A stretch of 64,000 nucleotides of DNA from Rugamonas sp. A1-17 (lineage in GTDB: Bacteria > Pseudomonadota > Gammaproteobacteria > Burkholderiales > Burkholderiaceae_D): assembly GCA_025548565.1 (NCBI GenBank), contig JAJLPB010000021.1, positions 1-64,000 of the forward strand, read 5' to 3'. Position numbers and translations under genes: made by a program. The notes beneath the pieces are model-generated. The model saw nothing but the letters and a program-made list of their open reading frames with translations. It did not search any database and was not told the origin of the DNA. Shown here in pieces: positions 58,308 to 64,000 of the stretch (its first letter is position 1; each line of letters opens with the position of its first letter).

Positions 58308-59246
58308 CTATGGCATCAGCTTGCGTTGCCGCTCCTCGCGCGGGGTATTGCCGAACAGCGCGCCGAAGGCGGTCGAGAAGTGCGAGCCGGACGAGAAGCC
58401 GCACATCAGCCCCACCTGCACGATGGAGTGGTTAGTCTCCAGCAGCAGCTGGCGCGCGCGCTGCAGGCGCAGCTCCAGGTAGTAACGCGACGGCAGGCTG
58501 CCCAGGTATTGCTTGAACAGCCGCTCCAGCTGGCGGCGCGACAGGCCGACCAGGTTGGCGATGTCGTCGGTGGACAGCGGCTCCTCGATATTGGTCTCCA
58601 TCAGCGTCACCGCCTCGGACAGGCGCGGCTGCAGGGCGCCGAAGCGCGCCTGCAGGGCGACCCGCTGGCGCTCCTCGTGACCGCGCACGCGCTCGATGCA
58701 CAAGCTTTCCTTGACGGAGGCCTGCACGGTGGCGCCGAACAGGTGCTCGATCATCGTCAACGCGAAGTCGATGCTGGCGGCGCCGCCGCAGCAGCTCAGG
58801 TGGCGGCCGTCCAGCTCGAACAGGTGGGGCGTCAGGATGGCGCGTTCGGAGATGCCCTCGGTGTCCGCGTACAGCGCCCACGGCAGCGCGATGCGCACGC
58901 CCGCCATCAGGCCGGCGCTGGCCAGCCACAGCACGCCGGCGCCGACGCCGCCCCAGTATTCGGCCGAGCGGCAGCGCTCGATGACGGCGCGGCTCAGCTC
59001 GGGCGCCATCGGCGACTGGCCCTCGTCGGCCACCAGCAGCGCGATATGCCAGCCCGGCTGGGCCAGCACCACTTGCGACGGGGTCATGGTTTCCAGGTGC
59101 AGCATATCGCGGCCCAGCGCGGCGGCGGCCAGGCGCAGCGGCTGCACCAGGCCGGCCCACGTGATGGCCTCAGCCTCGCCCGCGTTCACCAGCAGCATGC
59201 GCAACGGCCGCTCTTGCGTGACGCGGGATAAATTATCAAAAGACAT
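58308..59246 (-). CDS. argR: ArgR-type AraC/XylS-family transcriptional regulator (GlxA family)
   Basis: This 312-aa regulator has an N-terminal DJ-1/PfpI-like ligand domain (residues ~15-195) and a C-terminal AraC double helix-turn-helix (STDDIANLVGLSRRQLERLFKQYLG... and FSSGSHFSTAFGALFGNTP). The layout and sequence fit Pseudomonas ArgR, which activates the aru/ast operon and gdhB in response to arginine. It sits directly upstream of the ast operon, same strand. The nucleophile Cys of active DJ-1 enzymes is not evident (GAGVLWLASAG), so ligand binding without catalysis is likely. Confidence 0.88.
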   Translation of the reverse strand: MSFDNLSRVTQERPLRMLLVNAGEAEAITWAGLVQPLRLAAAALGRDMLHLETMTPSQVVLAQPGWHIALLVADEGQSPMAPELSRAVIERCRSAEYWGGVGAGVLWLASAGLMAGVRIALPWALYADTEGISERAILTPHLFELDGRHLSCCGGAASIDFALTMIEHLFGATVQASVKESLCIERVRGHEERQRVALQARFGALQPRLSEAVTLMETNIEEPLSTDDIANLVGLSRRQLERLFKQYLGSLPSRYYLELRLQRARQLLLETNHSIVQVGLMCGFSSGSHFSTAFGALFGNTPREERQRKLMP

Positions 59247-59253
59247 AGAACAC

Positions 59254-60168
59254 TTACTCCGGGGCCAGCGCGGCGGCGGGCCGCTCGGTGCTCCACTGGC
59301 TGACGATCATGCCGCCGATGAGCAGCGTAGCGCCTAGCAGGCCGTTCCAGGCCAGCGTCTCGCCCAGCCAGAAATACGCGAAGATGGCCGCGCATGCCGG
59401 TTCGAAGGCGTAGATCACCGCCGCCTCGTTGGCGCTGCTGTGGCTCTGGCCCCAGGTCTGCAACGAGATGATGGCAGCCGTGGCGACCACGCCCAGGTAG
59501 GCCAGGTTCAGGCCGTATATCCGCAAGCCCTTGCCGACGTAACTCACGTAGTCGGGCAAGTCCTGGCTGCGCTCGGCCAGGCCCAGCGGCACTTCGCGGA
59601 TCAGCAGCCAGATCGCGGCGCACACGGCCACGGTCAGGATCTGCGAGGCGGTCAGCACCATCAGCTTCTCGACCTTGCGGGTGGTGGACTCCATCAGCTT
59701 GACGTAGATGCCAAAGAACAGCGCGCACAGCAGCGCCAGCGTGTCGCCGCGGCCCCAGGTGAAGCTGCCCTCCCAGCACAGCGCGAACAAGCCGGCCAGC
59801 GCCAGCACCAGCGCGACCACGATGCGGCGCTCCAGCCGCGCGCCCATCAGCACGCCCAGCAGCGGCGGCACCAGCACGTTCAGGCCGGTGACGAAGGCGT
59901 TGCGGTTGGAGCTGGTCAGCGCCAGTCCCTCGATCTGGAACACGTAGCACAGGAACAACACCGCACCGGCCACGATGCCCCATCGGACATCGTTCCATTT
60001 GGCGCGCCACATAAATGGCGACAACAGCAGGCCGGCCAGCGCGAAGCGGCACAGCACGATCCAGCTGGCCGACAGGTAGCCGGTCATGTTCTTCATCGCA
60101 GGGAAAGTCGTGCCCCAAACCAGGGTCACGATCAGCAAAGCGGCGATGCCGCGCAAGTGTTGAGGCAT
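59254..60168 (-). CDS. EamA/DMT family exporter divergent from a MarR regulator
   Basis: This 304-aa transporter has ten helices in two EamA repeats (ALLIVTLVWGTTFPAMKNMTGYLSASWIVLCRFALAG at the N-terminus). Its start has no clear ribosome site (AAAAAAACC precedes ATG). It is divergent from the marR gene across about 80 bases, a typical regulator-exporter pair, so MarR likely controls it. The argR start is seven bases after its stop, so read-through into argR is possible. Confidence 0.88.
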   Translation of the reverse strand: MPQHLRGIAALLIVTLVWGTTFPAMKNMTGYLSASWIVLCRFALAGLLLSPFMWRAKWNDVRWGIVAGAVLFLCYVFQIEGLALTSSNRNAFVTGLNVLVPPLLGVLMGARLERRIVVALVLALAGLFALCWEGSFTWGRGDTLALLCALFFGIYVKLMESTTRKVEKLMVLTASQILTVAVCAAIWLLIREVPLGLAERSQDLPDYVSYVGKGLRIYGLNLAYLGVVATAAIISLQTWGQSHSSANEAAVIYAFEPACAAIFAYFWLGETLAWNGLLGATLLIGGMIVSQWSTERPAAALAPE

Positions 60169-60197
60169 GGTTTTTTTATTATGAATGTGCGTCCGCC

Positions 60198-60240
60198 ATT
60201 ATAGTCCCGGCCAAGATTGCCTGCGCGAACCGGCTATAAT
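60198..60240. promoter_or_regulatory. Divergent -10 elements for EamA exporter and marR
   Basis: On the minus strand TATAAT (complement of 60198-60203) lies 30 bases upstream of the exporter start. On the plus strand TATAAT at 60235-60240 lies only eight bases before the marR ATG. The two cores are 31 bases apart, close enough for one MarR dimer to cover or influence both. No convincing -35 is seen. Confidence 0.6.
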
Positions 60241-60248
60241 CACCGTCT

Positions 60249-60722
60249 ATGGGTGAACGATTTTTGAAAAGTATCCGGCTGCTGGCCGATTGCTTACAGA
60301 GCTACGAACGGCTCTCTGGACAGTACGTGCGCCAGAGCGGCCTGACGCACGCCCAGTTCGACATCATCGCCACGCTGGGCAATACGCCCGGCATGTCCTA
60401 TAAAGAATTGGGCGACAAGACGCTGATCACCAAGGGGACGCTGACCGGCGTGATCGAGCGATTGGAGCAAAAAGGTCTGGTGGAGCGTCAGCGCAATGAT
60501 TGCGACAAACGTTCCTTCTTTGTCCGGCTGACGGCGGAGGGCGAGCAGGTGTTCTGCAAGGTCTTCCCGCAAGTCGTCAAGGAAAGCGGAAAAGTGTTCG
60601 CGCACTACAGCGAAGACGATTTCGCCGCCCTTGAAAAAACCCTGACCGATCTTAAAACTGTAATCACGGCCGGCCATACCGAATGCCCGTCCACCCGCGA
60701 CTCAACCAAGGAAATCATTTGA
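60249..60722 (+). CDS. MarR-family transcriptional regulator
   Basis: This 157-aa winged-helix repressor has a recognition region TPGMSYKELGDKTLITKGTLTGVIERLEQKGLVERQRNDCDKRSFFVRLTAEG (spanning ~48-101) typical of MarR. Cys83 (RNDCDKR) in the wing and others could sense thiol-reactive compounds. The ATG has no ribosome site, and the TATAAT just upstream suggests a leaderless or nearly leaderless mRNA. It is divergent from an EamA exporter, and its stop overlaps a small unknown gene. Confidence 0.9.
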   Translation: MGERFLKSIRLLADCLQSYERLSGQYVRQSGLTHAQFDIIATLGNTPGMSYKELGDKTLITKGTLTGVIERLEQKGLVERQRNDCDKRSFFVRLTAEGEQVFCKVFPQVVKESGKVFAHYSEDDFAALEKTLTDLKTVITAGHTECPSTRDSTKEII

Positions 60723-61000
60723 AAACGACTCTGCTCGAAGGCAAAAAGCCTGCCAAATTCGACAAACACATCATCGGCAACCTGCTGTTGAACCAGTCCA
60801 CGCCGGACGTGGTCCGCCAGGAAAAGCTGATCATCGGCATCCGCAATGAAGACGGCGAGATCTACCGCCTGATCGGCGCGACCAAGCACAACAGCTTCAT
60901 GAACGCGATCGAGGAGCTGTTCGACCTCGGCCTGACCGACGAACTGCAGGACACCGACGCCACCCAAGACGGCTGCGACGCCATCTTCAGCGAGCAATAA
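60719..61000 (+). CDS. Small hypothetical protein translationally coupled to marR
   Basis: This 93-aa protein starts with TTG (overlapping the marR TGA as TTGA, with AAGGA upstream): (M)KTTLLEGKKPAKFDKHIIGNLLLNQ. An in-frame ATG at 60683 within marR is the alternative. It has a mixed alpha/beta look, with EKLIIGIRNEDGEIYRLIGAT and an acidic C-terminus ending in IFSEQ. I do not recognise the family. Coupling to marR suggests a role in the same regulatory circuit, perhaps binding the regulator or a ligand. Confidence 0.7.
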   Translation: MKTTLLEGKKPAKFDKHIIGNLLLNQSTPDVVRQEKLIIGIRNEDGEIYRLIGATKHNSFMNAIEELFDLGLTDELQDTDATQDGCDAIFSEQ

Positions 61001-61008
61001 GAACATCT

Positions 61009-61042
61009 GGCAGCTTATCGGCGGGGTAAAAGATAAGCTGCC
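61009..61042. terminator. Bidirectional hairpin between convergent units
   Basis: GGCAGCTTATC and GATAAGCTGCC form a perfect 11-bp stem with a 12-base loop. It lies between the small gene on the plus strand and the low-GC module on the minus strand. No long T-run follows on either side, though the minus-strand exit is T-rich. It is probably a transcription or mRNA stabilising boundary. Confidence 0.6.
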
Positions 61043-61049
61043 GGCGGCT

Positions 61050-61886
61050 TCAATCCGCTGGCACTGCTTGTTGTGGCGCGCCGCCCAGACTGATATGGTC
61101 CAGCGGCCAGCGCTTGAGTTGCTTGTACTGTTGATAGGTCAGGACTGCCTCAGACAGCGCTTCGCTGTAGCGCAGTTCGATTTGCTTCCAACTCTTGGTT
61201 GGAATGAAAAGCCTGTTCGTGAAGGCTGCACGTATCTGCTCGACCGTCTGCTGGGCGGCAGCGGCTGCGGTCGCGTGGTCTGGTTCGTCTGGATGCAGAA
61301 TATAAATATCGAGAGTGTAGGTGTCCTCGGCGCCATCCCGCTTTACATCGAGTCCTTCGTCCACATCGAAAAACACGCCGGAAATCAGTTCGCCGTGGGG
61401 CTTGACGGCCTTGGTGATTTTCTCGGCCAGCTTCTCATCCTTAAGTCGCCTATCGAACTCATCGGGGAACGCTGACCGGCGATAGCGACTGGCCAGCCAC
61501 CGTTGAAAGGTATTGGCGTTTTCCGGCGACAGCATGCTGTCAGGACGAGACAGGAAATCCGCAAGCGGTCCGTTCTTGGATACGCTGATTTTGGCGGTCG
61601 CCTCGAATTCGCCGAGGCAAGGTGACGCCCCCTCAAACGCAATATGCAGGCGACGCGGGACCTTGGCGTGGGTGTTATTGCCGTTCAGTTCATCGATGGC
61701 GCGGCCGACGATGACTTCCACCATTGGTTCGTTTTCGGGCGCCTGCGCCAAGTCGCAGTCATGCGAGGCGACCACAACCAAAGTCCGGCCTGGCTCAGTC
61801 GCGTGATGCAAATTCAATGCGTCCGCGGCTTCACGGCTCAGTAAGCGGCCCTGCCGCCACGGTGTTTCGCGCGTCCACTCCGCCAT
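61050..61886 (-). CDS. Unrecognised 278-aa protein with SHDCD motif
   Basis: This 278-aa soluble protein begins MAEWTRETPWRQGRLLSREAADAL and has a striking motif VVVASHDCDLAQAPEN (Ser41-His-Asp-Cys-Asp45) on a predicted beta-strand exit, suggesting a metal or nucleophile site. A middle region (WLASRYRRSAFPDEFDRRL, ~130-149) and a C-terminal alpha/beta part (YTLDIYILHPDEPDHA) follow. There is no signal peptide or helix-turn-helix. It lies nine bases after the TIGR04255-HTH gene, so the two are co-transcribed. GC is lower than in neighbouring genes. Effector or enzyme functions are possible but unproven. Confidence 0.75.
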   Translation of the reverse strand: MAEWTRETPWRQGRLLSREAADALNLHHATEPGRTLVVVASHDCDLAQAPENEPMVEVIVGRAIDELNGNNTHAKVPRRLHIAFEGASPCLGEFEATAKISVSKNGPLADFLSRPDSMLSPENANTFQRWLASRYRRSAFPDEFDRRLKDEKLAEKITKAVKPHGELISGVFFDVDEGLDVKRDGAEDTYTLDIYILHPDEPDHATAAAAAQQTVEQIRAAFTNRLFIPTKSWKQIELRYSEALSEAVLTYQQYKQLKRWPLDHISLGGAPQQAVPAD

Positions 61887-61895
61887 GCCCGCTCC

Positions 61896-63140
61896 CTAGC
61901 CATTTTCGCCGGCCATGGGCAGGTCAAAGTCCGCCGTCGCGGGTGTCTTCGCTCGATGGGCGAATCGCGCTTTCATGCGCTGACGCTGGCCTTCTTCACG
62001 TTTGTAGATTTGTGCAAGCAACAATGCCGCATCGCGTGCGGACTCTCCCGCCTGGGCAACCTGCATCAGCGTGCGGCCGTTGGCGAACTTTCGCTTAAGA
62101 AGAGCGGAGTTGATGGTCACACCTTCGTGAACCAGCACGTCCGCCGCTTGTGCGAGGTCTCGCAGCTTGGCCGCATTTTCATCGGCGACAGGCTCGCTAT
62201 TCAGCCAGTTGTAGACGGACTGGCGCGATACGCCCAACGTCGCCGCAAGATCGGAGACTGCAGGGTTAAGCACTTCGCGGATGCGCGCCAAGTTCTCGCT
62301 CGGAGTGCGAACCAGATCAGGCTCGGCTACCTCCACGACCTGCGCGCATGCCCAAACAGTCATTGCGTGGGCGGTTACCATCGCTTTAAATGAGAGCGCA
62401 ACTTCGTCGTGTAGTGCCGACAGCCGCATCTCAACCTTCGCCAGGTCAAACACTTCACGCTGATTGAAGGAAGCGTCCGTATCGATAATCGCGTGAAGGC
62501 TCTTTGAATGCGTAAAACAGGATGCGATAGCCGGCGCAGGTGCGCCAGCCCAGTCCGACGGAAGCCCAACCGCTCCGTGGCGGATGAGTACCCGGGAAAC
62601 CAATTGGCCGCTTTGGGTGGCCGTAGCCGTCTCGCTTATCGAGTGTTGAAGCGCACCCGTATCTCGATCGGATAGCCCCAACACCTCCGGTACGAGGTAG
62701 TCTCGAAGCGTCTCACCGTGCTTGGCCGGCAGGACGGCATCCAGATAGCGAATTCCAATGCTTTCAACAAAATCGAGGTGTAGAGCATCGTGCAGAATTC
62801 CAAGCACCTTCAACAGGGTTGCTGAAAACGTCTTGAACGTGTCGTAGGCAGTGGTCTGGAAAGACAGCGTGTTGGTATCAAGAAGGAAGAGCGAGCGTCC
62901 TTCAATGTCGCCGAACATATAACGAGACAGAGGGGTAACCGTCGGCGCCGCCATTTGGCCCTGCTCGATTCCGCCATTGGGGGCGGCGAGTTGCTGGAAG
63001 ACTTCACGCTTGAAATCGGGGAAGCAAGCCTCGCGCATCCTGGCCTGGATGGCCGGAACATATCCCTCAAGATTCAGGATAGGATTAAACTGGATTTGTG
63101 CAACCGTGTAGTAGACCGGCGCGTTGGTCAGTGTCTTCAC
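61896..63140 (-). CDS. TIGR04255-like protein with C-terminal helix-turn-helix
   Basis: This 414-aa protein has an N-terminal domain (1-~265) resembling the sporadic TIGR04255 family (VYYTVAQIQFNPILNLEGY; DFVESIGIRYLDAVLP). It is followed by a helix-turn-helix (~281-316: SDLAATLGVSRQSVYNWLNSEPV) and a helical tail of the Xre/MbcA-like kind (AKLRDLAQAADVL; RTLMQVAQAGESA). The start is GTG at 63140 with GAGGA upstream. It probably binds its own promoter (inverted repeat at 63194). Fusion of this domain to a DNA-binding region next to the SHDCD protein suggests a regulator-effector or toxin-antitoxin-like pair. Confidence 0.8.
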   Translation of the reverse strand: MKTLTNAPVYYTVAQIQFNPILNLEGYVPAIQARMREACFPDFKREVFQQLAAPNGGIEQGQMAAPTVTPLSRYMFGDIEGRSLFLLDTNTLSFQTTAYDTFKTFSATLLKVLGILHDALHLDFVESIGIRYLDAVLPAKHGETLRDYLVPEVLGLSDRDTGALQHSISETATATQSGQLVSRVLIRHGAVGLPSDWAGAPAPAIASCFTHSKSLHAIIDTDASFNQREVFDLAKVEMRLSALHDEVALSFKAMVTAHAMTVWACAQVVEVAEPDLVRTPSENLARIREVLNPAVSDLAATLGVSRQSVYNWLNSEPVADENAAKLRDLAQAADVLVHEGVTINSALLKRKFANGRTLMQVAQAGESARDAALLLAQIYKREEGQRQRMKARFAHRAKTPATADFDLPMAGENG

Positions 63141-63193
63141 CTGGGAATCCTCGATAATGCACTTGACAGTCAGGTTTACACTTTACATTTTGG

Positions 63194-63208
63194 TTGACAC
63201 CCGGTCAA
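63194..63208. promoter_or_regulatory. Candidate operator TTGAC-N5-GTCAA for the HTH module
   Basis: TTGACACCCGGTCAA is a perfect inverted repeat with 5-bp arms. Its right half on the minus strand forms a -35-like TTGACC, followed after 17 bases by TAAAGT as a -10, pointing to the TIGR04255-HTH gene. It is therefore a plausible autoregulatory operator. A further TTGACAGTCA lies at 63163. Confidence 0.5.
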
Positions 63209-63290
63209 TTGAAATCGCGATGTCACGGGAGGGCAAAGTATTTTCACGAAAAGTGCCCTGCGGCAATTTTCGGGAGTATAATTTTTTCCA

Positions 63291-64000
63291 ATGGACAGAC
63301 TCGACGCCTTCAAGACCATTGCTGCTCAGGCGAGCCGGGGGGAGCTTTCGTTCCCGGCCAACGTCAATGCCTCGCTGCGCTTGCAGCAGGCGCTGAGCGA
63401 TCCCGATTGCCACTTCGAGGCGGCAGCCAAACTCATCCAGGCAGACCCGTTGCTGGCGGCGCGCAGCGTCGCCATCGCCAACTCGGTGGCCTACAACCGT
63501 TCCGGTAATGAAATCTCCAGCGTGCGCGCGGCCGTGCAGCGGCTCGGCGTGCGCACCCTGCAATCGCTGGTGGCGGCGCTGATCGTGCGCCAGATCGGCA
63601 GCCAGGTCACGGAACCTTCCCTGCTGGCCAAGGTCAATCAACTGTGGGAGCACACGGCGCACGTGGCGGCCCTGTCGCAGGTGATCGCGCGCCGCGTCAC
63701 GCGCGTCGATCCCGACACAGCGCTGTTCGCCGGCATTGTGCACGAAGTGGCGGGCTTCTACATGCTGTCCTGCGCCGGCGAGTTCCCGGAAGCGATGAAC
63801 GGCGAGCCGGAAGACTGGGTCGAGCATGGCGAGGTGGAAATCGGCCGCGGCGTGCTGACCAAGCTGGGCGTGCCGGATGGCGTCTACAAGGCGATCGAAT
63901 CGATGTGGGTCGGCCTGCGCGCGCTGCCGCCGGAAACGCTGGGCGATACGCTGCTGCTGGCCAATGATTTGTCGCCGGTGCATTCGCCGCTGTACCAGCG
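63291..64000 (+). CDS. HDOD-domain protein, partial (runs off the window)
   Basis: The open frame from ATG 63291 continues to the last base without a stop, so about 236 residues are seen. It begins MDRLDAFKTIAAQASRGELSFP and has the HDOD pattern: LIQADPLLAARSVAIANSVAYNRSGNEISSVRAAVQRLGVRTLQSLVAALIVRQ, then LFAGIVHEVAGFYML in place of the metal HD. HDOD proteins are HD-superfamily relatives usually without hydrolase activity and act in signalling. GGGAG lies upstream at some distance. A hairpin (63248-63271) precedes it. Confidence 0.85.
   Translation, partial: MDRLDAFKTIAAQASRGELSFPANVNASLRLQQALSDPDCHFEAAAKLIQADPLLAARSVAIANSVAYNRSGNEISSVRAAVQRLGVRTLQSLVAALIVRQIGSQVTEPSLLAKVNQLWEHTAHVAALSQVIARRVTRVDPDTALFAGIVHEVAGFYMLSCAGEFPEAMNGEPEDWVEHGEVEIGRGVLTKLGVPDGVYKAIESMWVGLRALPPETLGDTLLLANDLSPVHSPLYQ

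Overview
The window is a GC-rich (about two thirds G+C) chromosomal segment. Gene content, gene order and protein sequences fit a betaproteobacterium of the Burkholderiales, most likely Oxalobacteraceae (Massilia/Duganella/Rugamonas-like). That placement is inference from familiar family sequences, not from a search. I see no rRNA, tRNA, CRISPR array, transposase or phage gene. Coding density is high and most genes are core metabolic genes in tight, often overlapping operons.

Layout. (1) 63-4363, plus: amgK-murU (MurNAc recycling to UDP-MurNAc), pepP and ubiH, nearly fused by short overlaps. A ~190-bp imperfect palindrome separates them from a convergent SDR oxidoreductase. (2) 5459-8375, minus: proton-translocating transhydrogenase with a split alpha subunit (pntAA-pntAB-pntB). 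(3) 8681-14724: nudJ-mnmA, a receiver domain lacking its phospho-acceptor Asp, an ExoIX-like flap nuclease, a VapBC-type toxin-antitoxin pair, a GST and a stand-alone glutamate-synthase-domain protein. (4) 14736-20302: an iron block with a Cys-rich FeoB companion, feoB, feoA, bfd, a TonB protein, a PKHD dioxygenase and bacterioferritin, with three Fur-box-like 19-mers. (5) 20299-27991, minus: a sucrose-utilisation locus (LacI regulator, TonB-dependent receptor, amylosucrase/sucrose hydrolase, fructokinase, MFS transporter) with two near-identical palindromic operators. It matches the suxRABC plan known from Xanthomonas. (6) 27995-45914: GST/purB, cytochrome b561 with two YceI proteins, a perfect 35-bp inverted repeat, an S46 dipeptidyl peptidase, an FMN reductase, a degenerate metallo-beta-lactamase-fold protein, an M14 peptidase, a FUSC transporter, a DMT exporter, a diguanylate cyclase with a tandem peptide repeat, several very small genes, an APC permease, a DUF1993-like protein and an EF-hand protein.

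(7) 46005-59246, minus: a complete arginine succinyltransferase operon (astC, two AST subunits, astD, astB, astE) with the giant NAD-glutamate dehydrogenase gene between astB and astE. Upstream lies an ArgR-type AraC regulator. Together these convert arginine to glutamate and on to 2-oxoglutarate. (8) 59254-61000: a DMT exporter divergent from a MarR regulator that is coupled to a small unknown gene. (9) 61050-63140, minus: a two-gene module of visibly lower GC, comprising a TIGR04255-like protein with a C-terminal helix-turn-helix and an unrecognised 278-aa protein with a Ser-His-Asp-Cys-Asp motif. This is the best candidate for an undescribed system. The window ends inside an HDOD-domain gene.
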